The notes beneath the pieces are model-generated. The model was not told the origin of the DNA, searched no databases, and worked only from the letters and a program-made list of their open reading frames with translations. A stretch of 64,000 nucleotides of DNA from Acanthacorydalis orientalis (lineage: Eukaryota; Arthropoda; Insecta; Megaloptera; Corydalidae). Shown here one piece after another: positions 1 through 13,710 of this stretch. The stretch covers positions 35,323,208 to 35,387,207 of the forward strand of contig CM068314.1 of NCBI GenBank assembly GCA_034766995.1. The letters run 5' to 3'. Position numbers and translations under genes: made by a program. How positions within the stretch are numbered: position 1 is the stretch's first letter; each line of letters begins with the position of its first letter.

Positions 1-589
1 TAAAGAAAAATAAAATACTATAAATTGATATAAAAAAATAATATTTCATATTATATAATAAACTTTTATACAGAAAACCAATCCACATTATATCATCGTT
101 GTTATATAGATATTGTCTCATAAAAAATATTTTTTTTAAATGATGTTATGAGTTGCATAAATGTAGCCCTTAACATCTGATATAGAAAGTAAATTGAACA
201 AGTACGCATTTTGTTTTTGATACCTACAAAATGCCTTCAAATTGACTTTTTACATATAATAATTTTATTTTTATCTTTTAGTTGCTTACGTTAAATTTTC
301 ATTTCTTATTTTATTATTTATAGTAAAAAAAATTAAAATTTCGATTCAAATTCTGTGTTTTATTTCAAATTAAAAAATGTCCTTATTAGAAAACCCTGTA
401 CTTTAGAAAAACTACTGTTTATCCTTAATCAAGATTCAATGCATGTTCGAGAACTAATGTCAATGAGAGCTTTCTTTTTAAACAAAAGTTCATCATATGA
501 AACCTCTGAAATCTGTATGCCGACACCAAATCGACAACTAGAGTGTTCACTTTCATGTAAAATGATCTGATATGTTACAACAATTCATT

Positions 590-790
590 TTATAGATTCT
601 ATAACAAACGAAATGGTCGTCAATGTCGACAGACGACGATCGGCAACAGTGTATAAAAATGAGGGGATGCCTCCGCAGCGTTGAATCCGTAGCGGTAATT
701 CACCCCTGTACTATATAATGCAGACAGGTTGGGTATGAGGATAGTCTGCTTGAAACCCTATTACACTACACTAAACATACAATCGTGTAG
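590..790 (+). promoter_or_regulatory. GC-richer block with TATA box
   Basis: TATAAAAA at 652-659 is followed about 30 bases on by GC-richer sequence. An inverted repeat GCAGAC/GTCTGC spans 720-748. No downstream coding exon was seen. Weak candidate; it could be an old repeat. Confidence 0.2.
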
Positions 791-972
791 ACTGTTGTTA
801 CTCGTATAGGTGATACCATAATGAGGTTTGTTCATTTTCAGACAAATATATTTTTAGCTTAGTCTGTACATTCGAAAAATCGGCAAGGAATATATAAGTA
901 CATGTAAAAATATGTTGCAAATATTTTAATATAAAAATAATAAAGACATATATGTTTTATAAAATTTTCAAA

Positions 973-974
<2 letters not shown>

Positions 975-1024
<50 letters not shown>

Positions 1025-1025
1025 G
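975..1025. repeat. (TA)n microsatellite with GTAT end
   Basis: Alternating TA passing into ATGTATGTATG at its 3' edge. Confidence 0.95.
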
Positions 1026-1998
1026 AGGTATGGATAATAGACAAAGGGACACTATTTTAACACGTTTGTGTAAATGACAGCTATAGTCGTTAATTAATTT
1101 CAATGAAGTTTATCACAGTCACATTTTCAAAAATAACGGAAACTAAAAATTTTACTTTTTCTTTTTTTCTAAGTCTAATACTGAAATCAGGCCAATAATA
1201 TATTCACTATTAAAATGGTAATAGTGTTACTAGGAGGAATACAGTAAAAACTAGTGTAAATAACATATTAACGAATATATTTAAAATAAATTAAAATGCA
1301 TAATAGTAAATAATTACATATATGATATATGTGTGTGTAATTATGCGTTAGATATACATATTTATTTATTTACAGATAGTAAATTTAAAATACTATAAGA
1401 ATATTTATAGACGAGAATTTGTTATGCATATAACGTACTTTTTTTTCATAAATGTTCATTTAATACATATAAGAGAAAAATTAAGAATATATAATTTTAT
1501 CTAAAAAAATGTTGCTGTTTTTAATTAAATGTATAAGCAATCAATAACAATACTGAAACTGAACATGTTCAAAGATAATTGTTTTTATACGAAGTTAATT
1601 AATTTCATATTAATTAGTTATACAAAAATAACAGATACATAATTATGCTCTTCATATCCGGCCTAATAAAAGAAATAGCACGTGCAGAAGACAAAAAGTA
1701 TAATAGACTTAGCATAAATTTAATTTTTTTATTGTTCGCTGTTCCGTTAAATGTTTATATCTTTACAGTTGGATGCGTTCTGTGTCCAGTTTAATATCAG
1801 GGAAAAATCTGTATTTTAATGTTTTAATATGCAATATAATATACACAATTGTATATATAATTTATCTAAGATATTATATGCAATGAAACTTTAAAGGAAA
1901 GAAATTAATAAACATTTTACACAACAAGGATAAAATATAATTTATATTAAAAATTGATTATATTCAGATATTTGTATTCATATAAAACTTATAAGTTT

Positions 1999-2002
<4 letters not shown>

Positions 2003-2041
<39 letters not shown>

Positions 2042-2080
2042 ATATGTGAGCGTATATATATATATATATATATATGTATA
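2003..2080. repeat. Interrupted (TA)n microsatellite
   Basis: Two TA blocks split by ACATG and TGTGAGCG interruptions. Confidence 0.95.
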
Positions 2081-2520
2081 TTTTTAATATCAAGTATAAG
2101 GAATTTAAACAAGTTTCCTATCGAGTTATAAACAAAAAAAATCTTCCTCACGCACATAGAAATCATATACAGTCTGTCATATAAATATCTGTCACTTGGT
2201 ACATGCAATTTACTTTTGCAACAGACACTTAACACGCAAGTTCAGTAAATAAACGTGCATTTATATTTAAACACAACAATTATAATGGAAATGTATAGTT
2301 ACGCTCAGTGTGGGTACGCTGCAGATATTAATCTTTACAATATAATTGCACTCGTAAATCGCGGTAGCTAGTATAGCACCTGCTTAAAGAATGGAAATAT
2401 GGCACAATGTGTTTATACGAATCTTTAAAACATATAAAAATTGAGAATCTTTTTCGTTTATTACGCCAGGACTCACGATCCTAAATGAATACCCGTTATG
2501 TAATTCTGAGCGACATAAAA

Positions 2521-2553
<33 letters not shown>

Positions 2554-3133
2554 GTTTATTATAAAAGTATTAGGTTATTTTATAAACAATAATTGATTTT
2601 GTTGTCTTATACGTTTTGACGTAGAATTACGTCCAATCTCTCATTAAGTGGGGTGTCACGTTTACATAGGTTTAAAAGCGTTTAACAGCTAAAGGACTTC
2701 GGAATCTAAAAATCTTCAATTGTTAAAATCCGTTAATTAGATTAAAAGATATGATCTTGAAATTTCGAACATCGATTTTCACATCGTGTAAGCATTAAAA
2801 GATGAATATCTCGAAAACTCTGTATTGTACGATATAAACTCAAATATATTCGGATGGAACTTTCAAAACTCTGTAAAAACAAACCATATTCATTTTTAAT
2901 TTTTAAAAAATTTCAGAAATTAATCTATCAAATTTGTCTACATCTCCAAAATTCAAGATGTCCAGAAAAACTGTTTCGGGACGTGTAAGAAACCACAGTA
3001 AACGTGAAGTAGAAAATAAACGAAGTCCAGGGAGTTCAAAAAAAAAGCTCTGGCCCCATCTGAAATTTTTTTTAGGTCTAGTTTGCGCTCTTGCTTTTCC
3101 ATAGATGTTAATGCAGGAACCCTCAACGTAGTA

Positions 3134-3165
3134 AATTTCATCTTTTCATCTGAAAAGATGAAATT
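3134..3165. repeat. Near-perfect palindrome (15 bp arms, 2-base loop)
   Basis: AATTTCATCTTTTCA (3134-3148) pairs exactly with TGAAAAGATGAAATT (3151-3165). It lies at the right edge of a GC-richer block (about 2620-3165) that reads like decayed interspersed repeat. Confidence 0.8.
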
Positions 3166-3572
3166 GTATTTTTAAATAACTTAAAACATTTTCACTTCTC
3201 TAATCCGACGTAAAATTCTATACAAACTCCTACGGTTGTGTACACATACAAGCCCCATTTTTCTATACTGAAAATTGTCTAAAAATATTACAAACTGCAT
3301 TTTAAATCGAATCGTAAGTTTTATTCTGAATAAAGCAGCTATAATTTGTTCATCAAAATTAGTTCAAAGTGAATTGCAATAAGTAATATTAGTGAATAGA
3401 TTAAAATGAAATTCGTATAAATTATATATGTACCAAAAATATTTTATTTTAGATCATGAAATAGAAAAAAGTTGGGAAACATACAAATGAATGAATGTAA
3501 TAAAGATATTAAAAATGTTTTGAAAATATGAAAAAGAAAACAATTAAATTCTCTTTAAATCGAAAGAATTTA

Positions 3573-3619
3573 GAAGATTCTTTTATCCAGCAGTAGACTG
3601 TCAAAAGCTGAATGTGATG

Positions 3620-3620
<1 letters not shown>
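3573..3620 (+). mobile_element. RTE-type retrotransposon 3' end, short
   Basis: GAAGATTCTTTTATCCAGCA and the following bases match the RTE 3' end at 36147-36190 (shared TTTATCCAGCAGT-GA-TG and GCTGAA). It ends with GTGATGC, a degraded GAT tail, directly against a 150 bp (TA)n-based tract. Confidence 0.6.
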
Positions 3621-3684
<64 letters not shown>

Positions 3685-3720
3685 ATGTAGGTATATATAT
3701 ATATGTATGTATGTATATGT

Positions 3721-3775
<55 letters not shown>
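3621..3775. repeat. Compound (TA)n microsatellite with duplicated core
   Basis: Contains two copies of ATGTATGTATGTATATGTAG about 42 bases apart (3671 and 3704 region), each followed by TA repeats. It follows an RTE 3' end directly. Confidence 0.95.
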
Positions 3776-6139
<2,364 letters not shown>

Positions 6140-6479
6140 CATGAATAGTGAGAAATAATATTGAGTATAACTGAACGTGCTGTATCTAAATTTTAATCCA
6201 GATTCAGTGATACAGTTCAAAAATAAATAGACAAGAGCATCAATTCACCTCTCGCACATTATTTTCTCTCTCTGTCTCTCTTTCCCTCTATGTATATACA
6301 TATATACTTTATATCACCTACACAATTGTAAAATTGCTTCATAGTTAATTAGGTTTACATAAATGGTTTGAAGCAACAATATAGAAAATCAACGAAGTTA
6401 AATGCACGTGGCATCTTTTTAGTATGCAAAGTAACTAAGAAATATGTAGTAAGAATTCTTTAGAAAATGATCCATACAG

Positions 6480-6481
<2 letters not shown>

Positions 6482-6543
<62 letters not shown>
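6482..6543. repeat. Compound (CA)n(TA)n microsatellite
   Basis: About 17 CA units switch to TA at 6516. Confidence 0.95.
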
Positions 6544-6546
<3 letters not shown>

Positions 6547-6924
6547 GTATGAATGTGTATGTGTAAACTTAAGTATATGTATAATTATAGTAGAAAACTT
6601 TATGCATAATTATAGCAGAGGATTTTATTTGAAATTAAATATATAATATTTTATAATATTACTAGAAATATTCTTATTCGTTATAAATTATTTATCCGTA
6701 CAGTACTAATTGTGTGCAATTTTAATCGCGTGTGCTTGTATTTTTTTAAAAAAACAATAGATACAAAATGGCTATTTAAATTGAAAGGAAGTATCTATTG
6801 ATTCCGTTCGTTAGAATTTCCCAAAAATCTCTGATTAGAACTTCGTAGAATACATCTAAAACTGAAGCATTCTTTCGTAGTCTACGCTAGTAAACATGTG
6901 TACTTAACTCATATAAAGATTGTA

Positions 6925-7039
6925 CGAGTCTAACTCGTGATTGACTGATAGTGTTTTTGCACTTCACGAGTCATACTCGTGATTGTCTGATAATGTGTTT
7001 CCTGCAGTTCACGAACCAGACTCGTAATTCATGCACAGG
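6925..7039. repeat. Short tandem array of 42-45 bp units ending in a piggyBac-like GGGGGTTAA
   Basis: Unit 1 (6925-6966) and unit 2 (6967-7011) share CGAGT---ACTCGTGATTG-C, TGATA-TGT and a TTCA end. A third, partial unit follows (7012-7030). Each unit opens with a small inverted repeat (CGAGTCTAACTCG, CGAGTCATACTCG). The array ends CACAGGGGG then TTAA at 7039-7042, so it may be the subterminal repeat region of a piggyBac-like element end. Confidence 0.6.
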
Positions 7040-7042
7040 GGG

Positions 7043-7366
7043 TTAATGCTCGTTTATACAAAAGCACTGTTTGCATTAAAGACATCATTCATGACTTTTG
7101 ATTAAGATATTTAACCTTAAAACACCCTGCCGGTAAGTTTGCACCTATTTCAAAACTGTAAATAATTTTTTTAAAAAATTATATATTATTATTTTTAAAC
7201 TTGATGCAAATTTGTAAAGTACAAAGCTAATCCACATAAAATTTTGATATTTTTGTTATAGTAAATACATATGTACATAGAATTACGATAGAATTTAATA
7301 AATCATAGAAATGCACTGCGAATGAAATTTAAATCATAAACTTTATTATCCATTACATAAAACAAC

Positions 7367-7408
<42 letters not shown>

Positions 7409-8159
7409 GGCATAAGACAACGCAGACTATATAAAATTATATACAACACAATTGTAATAATAATTAAAAATATCTTTATCAGAGACAACTGCAAAAAGAT
7501 TCACCTGTTGTAAATTACATAATTAGAAACGTGCTAATGAGTCTAATAAAATAGTAATTATAGAAAAAAATCTAAATGATCACATTAATTGTAGAATTAT
7601 ATTTTTAATTTAATTGAATATTTTTAAATAGTTATTTTATAATTCAATTATAAAATTTAAACGATCAGCAAATCAAGTATAATAACATTATGTAGTACAC
7701 TTCAAATTTAAAGAAGTTGTTATATTAAAAAAAAAACAACATTATAATTTAATGAATATAAATGTATAAAGTGTTTTTCGTAAGAATATTGCTAAGTTAA
7801 TACAAATTTCCTGTAAAGAAGAAATATTATAATAATTTCGTATTTAGTTTAATTTAAATTGTAAAAAACTTCTCGTTTGCTAAGAACAATTTTAAAAATA
7901 AATATGAATGCGTTTGTTAAAAAATACATTTTATTATTATATTTAAAATAGAAAAAAATAATACACTATAACGCCATATCAAAGTTCAATGATAACATTT
8001 GTGTTATATTATTGTCAATATCAATGTTAAATTCTTCTCGTTACATAAATACTATTCTGTCTAGACTAATTATTTATTTGAAAGATTTGCAAAAAAATAA
8101 TGTACAAAATATTAATGTATGCACTACTTTATTACGACGCACTGATAAGAATCTATACG
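7043..8159. other. A+T-rich non-coding stretch
   Basis: Only the (TA)n tract at 7369-7408; nothing else recognised. Confidence 0.5.
7369..7408. repeat. (TA)n microsatellite
   Basis: Uninterrupted alternating TA ending in CGG. Confidence 0.95.
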
Positions 8160-8680
8160 ATTCTTCTAGTATCGTTGAACGTGTGACACAAACGCGTCCG
8201 CCACACAGTCTGGGGTGCTGTACGCACGCGCCTCGCCGCAATATGAGGGTCAACCACCTGACGCCACTATAAGGTCGGGGTCATGACACGGCGGACTCGT
8301 CCCACCGCACTTCAACCCTGTACGAGGTCGTCATGGTTACCCCGTCAGAGGTCACATGAAGTTGAGGCGTCTCGCGTCATTCCATACTCAATATAAAAAC
8401 AACCCTATGTACTCAAATCACTCACACTCTTCCGTCATTCGAGACACCTTTATTTAGTCCGATGTCCGATTCGGTACCGTATAACGAATGACCCACAGGA
8501 TATAGTGCTCGCGTTGAGTCATTGAGAAATTAACTCCGAGACGAATTATCGATACGTAGTGGCACAGCAGCAAAGGTTCAACGTTTTCTCCAAATGTGGG
8601 TTGAGATACAATACCAGAGGTCACATGGCGTTGACTCTTCATCACAATGTAGTAAATATAGTCGAGGTTTTTTTTTATCA
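8160..8680 (+). promoter_or_regulatory. GC-richer island with TATA box and nuclear-receptor-type half-sites
   Basis: TATAAAAA at 8392-8399 has an initiator-like TCACTC about 28 bases downstream (8418-8423). Half-sites of RGGTCR type occur at 8247 (GGGTCA), 8272 and 8278 (AGGTCG-GGGTCA with no spacer, then TGACAC), 8325 (AGGTCG), 8349 (AGGTCA) and 8618 (AGGTCA). The two AGGTCA sites sit in a repeated context, CAGAGGTCACATG, 269 bases apart. There is no conserved protein frame. It could be a regulatory element, an alternative promoter, or a solo LTR with its own TATA box. Confidence 0.35.
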
Positions 8681-8739
8681 AAGCGTTAAGTTCATTAAAT
8701 ACATTGTTCTCTTTTATATTGGTGTTCTCAAATTGATTT

Positions 8740-8741
<2 letters not shown>

Positions 8742-8816
<75 letters not shown>
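8742..8816. repeat. (TA)n microsatellite
   Basis: About 36 uninterrupted TA units. Confidence 0.95.
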
Positions 8817-8818
<2 letters not shown>

Positions 8819-11800
8819 AAAGCGATCTACATTTATTCGAGATATATCTGAATGTTTCTGTAACCATTCTCTGTTCCACCTCAATACAACCTCAAAATAA
8901 ATCTTGAAAAATGTATACTATTACATTTTATTATTATAATCGTTTTTTTCTGTATATTGTTAATGAATTTAAGTGTTGTCAACTTTAATTTATAAATTTA
9001 AAATTAAACGTTATGTACAATTTATATAAAATAATATATTGTCGGTACAATTCTTTATTGGTTCGATAAAGTATTCTTAAAAAAAAAACAGTAGAAATTA
9101 TAAATTCAATAAAATAAAACAATAGTAATTGGTAAGTGTAAATAAAAATATTTGAACCTCAGAGTAATAATATAATATTTCTCATATTTGTATGTTTCAA
9201 ACTTATAAATTCTTTCACTCGGTGAAATAATACAAAAATGAATTCATTAATAATTAATAAATAATAATAATAATTCATTATTATATGCATCCATTAAAAA
9301 AATACCTACTTAATATTTAATATATACACTTTTTGTAATTTAAAAAAATACAGTAAATTGATTGCAAGAAAAAACTGATTTTCTATAAAATTTAAACCGT
9401 TTAAATCCTTTATCACAAAACAGAGGCATGTATATAGCCGAAAGGATGGTTTTCAGATCTGACCATCTACCAGTTTTACCCGTTCGGCCAATAAAGAGAG
9501 TTAATACTAAAGTATCACTAACTCGGCACATATCTGAGTTTATTGAATTTTTTTTCAAAAAATAGATTCTTAATTATCGATTTTATAATATAAAAGTGAC
9601 GATCATTCGCCGAATATTTCTCGCCGTATTGTATTAATAGCGTTGTAAAATGTAAAATTTTAACCAAACTACTGAGTAAGTCAGAAAGGTAAAAAATAAA
9701 TATCAATGATAGTGAATTTTAAAAAACACTGAGTATTACGACTATATACAGGTTAATGAATTGTTTTTGGAATTTAATTCAGGGAACATTTTAGAGACAG
9801 ATTATACTGACGAGCATTTTGAAAGTGAATACAATAATGTATTGTAGATATAGCTGATAGTGATTTATTTGTCTAACGTAATCTGATGATTCGCTAATTA
9901 ATTTGATCAACTAATATTACTATATTTTCTATCGAAGGTGTCTAATTAAAATCACTGGCAAATGTAGGCCGAAAACACAAAATTCACTTTCAGTTGAGAA
10001 TATGCTTTTGATTTTTTTTGCTTTGTTTTAGAACGAATCAACATACATCATTGCATAGAAAACAAATTATTAAGCTGAATATATAAAAAAAAACTATCAA
10101 TTACTATGCTAAATCGTTACTGTTAGAAAACGAAGTGAATACGTAATCATTGTTTTGTACTATAAACTAATATATGTTATAACAATCTGTAACAAAGCAA
10201 TTTAACTATATGTTTGAACAATGAAAAAATCTACCTTTTTAATTTATATACTGCCAAATTTATAGTAGACAGATTATAATATACTTAAATAAAAACATGA
10301 AAAACAAAAATATGTCATTGTTCAAGTTCCTAAGAATATAATTAAAAGTAACGTTAGATATTTCTTTATAAATGAAGACAAATCTAGTAACTTAAAGACA
10401 TGATTGTCTTTTGATTCATATATCAAAACACTACATTCTAAAGGAAGAGACTGCATTGTTTTTTACTGTTCCATCTGCATAGACAACTTATATCTTATAG
10501 AATATTTGCTGCGCTATGAACGAACAGTGACTAATTCATAGATAACATAACATGATTTATAATATCATTGATATTATTTTTATTCATATTCAGAAGATAA
10601 AAGTAAGTGAAACTTAAAAAATCTATCTTATTATTGAAATAATCTTGTTTTTTTCCTTATAATATAGATTATCATTCGTTATATTATAAATGCATAGCAC
10701 AAAAACTAGATATTTTAATTAATTTATAAACAAAAATTATCAATTAGGTGTTTCAAAAATGATTCAAATAACGAAAGTTAAATAGTAATTAAGACTGAAA
10801 TATGCGAATACAAATTGCTTTTATAAATTGCATAGAATAAACTATTATTGGTTTGAAATTAAGAATACATTTTTTTAACTTATTAAATATTTAATTTAAA
10901 TAAAAAATAACTATTAATCGTGGCAATACGCCTTTTCATACATTTATTGTTTCTAATACTGATTTTATTTGTTTAAAAACTAGTTTTATTTATAAACGAT
11001 ATCACAAAACATACATTTTACACTGAAATTAAATTTGATAGTTTTTTTTTATCAAGCTATTTTTATTATACCTTTATTACACGTTAGATATATTGAATAC
11101 TGATTGAATTTGTCTTTCTTCAATGGGCTCTACACAACGGTTATAATGAGCAAAGTAAGATTATTGAAAATGTCACATTTTATATTTTTTTCTGCGTTAT
11201 ACAGAAAATATTTCAAGTATGCAATTTTAATTATGTGGGGATTTTTCTTAGCCGAAAAACATAAACTAAATCTAATGTTTATTAGTCTTTATAAAACAGA
11301 TCTTAATCAAATGTCAAGAAAATGTCAATTATATATTTCGAAATGATAATCAAAAATAGATAAAGAATAAAAATAAAATGTATTTACAATAATGCGACGT
11401 AGAAAAAATAAGACGAAGAATTAAGAGTCGATCTCTAATTGTCTACAAAGTTATTGACGTACAGACCATACTTAGAGTAACATATTAACATACAGAAATA
11501 AATTTTAATTATTTTACAGACATATTTTACAATGTCATTACCATTGTTTTGGACCTTCCTGTTATAATACAGTGCAAATAAAAAAAAAACCTAAATAGAA
11601 CAACAGTTTTATACATTTTTTTTGTAAAGTTATATGTTAAGAAAAAAAAAGTTATGTTATTTAAGAACAAAATAATTTTACGATTAAAGATTAATTGAGA
11701 AAATAATAATGAAAAATTTAATTCGAAAAATATTAACACATTCACTGCGGGTTATTTAAAAAGCGCACACAGTGAGATATTCATTGAACGTGCTAGGTGC

Positions 11801-12576
11801 AGGTTCAACTGTCAACGTGTTGACAAATGAAACACTGTTTAATATATATGTTCTCATAATTTTTTTCTGTTGTTTATATATATATATATATAGTCGTATA
11901 ATACAGAAATGCAATGAGATATTCTAGGACCCATTATTTTTTATTATCCACAGATTCATTTTTAAATTTGATTCTGTAAACAATAGTACATATCGGAAAT
12001 AAATAAATACCCATAAATACCATTAGCACGTGCTGTATATAAGGAGGGATTGTAACAACATAAAACTGTTGAGACTAATATATTTCAACAATTTTCAATT
12101 ATTCACTTTTGAGAATAGGCTTTTTTTTAAAAAAAAAAGAAAATACTAAGGGGATGTCAGGTTTACCATATATAGATTTACTTCGAAGCTTGATACATAA
12201 AGCAATTTTAGACTCGAAAATAAAATAAGAGAGCTTACTCATACGCTAATATACGCATATCTGAAAACTGTAGTTAAGGATTTTTAAGGAATTTGTTGTG
12301 AAAAGATATTTCTAGCAGTATTCTTACTGCGATCTAAAAGTGATTGCTTTCTTATTTGATATGTAACACTTTTATACCGATTATTGTTTTTTTCTCTACG
12401 AATAAAAAAGCAGAAAAAAATATAATTAAAAATGACAAAATGTTTTTTGGATATTGTTTTTTAACGTAAATACAGTAATAAAAATATCTCGTTGAATGTA
12501 TAAAATATTCTGAAGATTTTAAAATTGTAGAGTAATTAAATATTTATATTTCTAGAAATTTAATGACTGTTATAAT
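8817..12576. other. A+T-rich non-coding stretch
   Basis: No coding frame with a domain. The only distinctive block is the possible TTAA-type end at 11735-11830. Confidence 0.5.
11735..11830. mobile_element. Possible very short TTAA-type miniature element or solo end
   Basis: TTAACACATTCACTGCGGGT at 11735 resembles ends seen in insect piggyBac-like elements. About 90 bases on, the minus strand reads TCAACACGTTGACAG, a loose inverted match. The block is GC-richer than its flanks. This is weak evidence. Confidence 0.25.
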
Positions 12577-12605
12577 ATGCGTGTATATATATGCGTGTAT
12601 ATATA

Positions 12606-12660
<55 letters not shown>
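12577..12660. repeat. Compound (GTGTATAT)n / (TA)n microsatellite
   Basis: Two copies of GCGTGTATATATAT, then GTGTGTG, then pure TA. Confidence 0.95.
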
Positions 12661-12662
<2 letters not shown>

Positions 12663-12719
12663 TTATAGTTTTGCATGTTCAATGTTTTCAGTGCACGTAT
12701 CTTATTTTGTATTTAATAA

Positions 12720-13240
12720 AAACGTAAACTGTCAACAGCCACAAATGCGCTCGATACTGTGCAATAAAAATGCATCACGACATATTAAACACATCCCTGC
12801 ATGCAATGAACTCAATGATTTTCCCGGTGCAGTGACTGATCAAAGGGTGAGTGTAGACTATCTGTTAGTCGGGAGCGGTGTTGCTGATACCACTCGACTG
12901 CGGGTGTGGTAGTATAGAGTCGGCTGCGATAGCAATACACTCTGGCGAGTGGGGCATTCACCCGCTTGTCGGCCAAGGCCGACGCTCCGACGCTACCGCT
13001 CGCTCCCAGACGCTACATCGACGCTGCCACTGCTACAACTCACTGATACGTCAGTGGTCTCGTTCGGTTCAGTGGCGTGCTACATGTCCGTCAAACTAAT
13101 AATCATCATCATCATCGTCGTCGTCGTCATTCGCATGTTGTTATCATCGAATTCGAAACCGGCAGCTTTTGCCATATTAATTTTACACTACTCGCACAAG
13201 CTCGATCTAATAAACGATAACTTATTGAACGAATAATATT
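12720..13240 (+). promoter_or_regulatory. CpG-rich island, possible distal promoter or non-coding first exon
   Basis: A sharply bounded GC-rich block with degenerate GACGCT repeats (12970-13030), two initiator-like TCAGTG motifs (13051, 13070), an (ATC)n(GTC)n run at 13103-13129 and a strong donor-like AAAGG|GTGAGT at about 12845-12854. No open frame in it shows a domain. An upstream untranslated exon of the downstream gene is one possibility. Confidence 0.3.
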
Positions 13241-13289
13241 CACGTTAATACGTTTAATGAGTGGAAACATTATTTTATTATTAATGCTC

Positions 13290-13290
13290 T

Positions 13291-13343
<53 letters not shown>
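13290..13343. repeat. Compound (CA)n(TA)n microsatellite
   Basis: (CA)n changes to (TA)n at 13313. It directly precedes the hAT-like element end at 13344. Confidence 0.95.
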
Positions 13344-13346
<3 letters not shown>

Positions 13347-13605
13347 TGCCGTAATCAAGGGAGATGTTTAAGTGTGTACAAATCCCCAATTAAAAGAAAA
13401 GTTGAAAGTACGCAGGCCAAAGAAGAATGTTGATAGATATGGGGGGATCATAAAAAAATCGAATCAGTATATATATATATATATAATGTACTCGTGTATA
13501 ATAATGTATGTGTATTTATAATTTTTGTTGTAATAAAGAATTATTAGATTTGTAAACTTGGTCAGAATAATACACTTCTCTCCAAAAAATCCGGGCTACA
13601 CCACT
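13344..13605. mobile_element. Possible hAT-like miniature element inside a (TA)n tract
   Basis: The left end CAGTGCCGTAATCAAGGG at 13344 and the right end, reading inward AGTGGTGTAGCCCGGATT from 13605, are similar (AGTG--GTA--C--GG) and resemble the CAGTGGCGTAGCC-type ends common in arthropod DNA transposons. Both ends abut (TA)n DNA, so the element appears to have inserted into a microsatellite. No coding content is seen. An 8 bp duplication cannot be told from the flanking TA repeat. Confidence 0.4.
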
Positions 13606-13673
13606 ATATATATATATATATATGTGTGTATGTATGTGTGTATATATATAATAAATAAATAAATATATATATA

Positions 13674-13708
<35 letters not shown>

Positions 13709-13710
13709 AT
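13606..13710. repeat. Interrupted (TA)n microsatellite
   Basis: TA blocks separated by GTGTGTATGTATGTGTG and by an (AAAT)n-like AATAAATAAATAAAT run. It directly follows the hAT-like element end. Confidence 0.95.

Larger units (their letters stand above)
1026..3572. other. A+T-rich non-coding stretch
   Basis: Only short open frames. The block at about 2620-3165 is GC-richer, with a GATGAATATCTCGAAAACTC segment of the kind often seen in insect interspersed repeats, and ends in the 3134-3165 palindrome; it may be an unclassified repeat. Confidence 0.5.

Noticed and set aside
6925..7030. CRISPR-like spacing of short repeats
   Set aside because: Only two and a half units, with no distinct spacers, in a eukaryotic genome; this is a tandem repeat.
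8182..8680. Definite solo LTR
   Set aside because: It has a TATA box and a possible TG start, but no CA end, target duplication or primer-binding site could be matched.
12577..13236. Three overlapping frames in and before the 12.8 kb island
   Set aside because: One starts in a (TA)n tract, the others overlap in different frames; none shows a motif.
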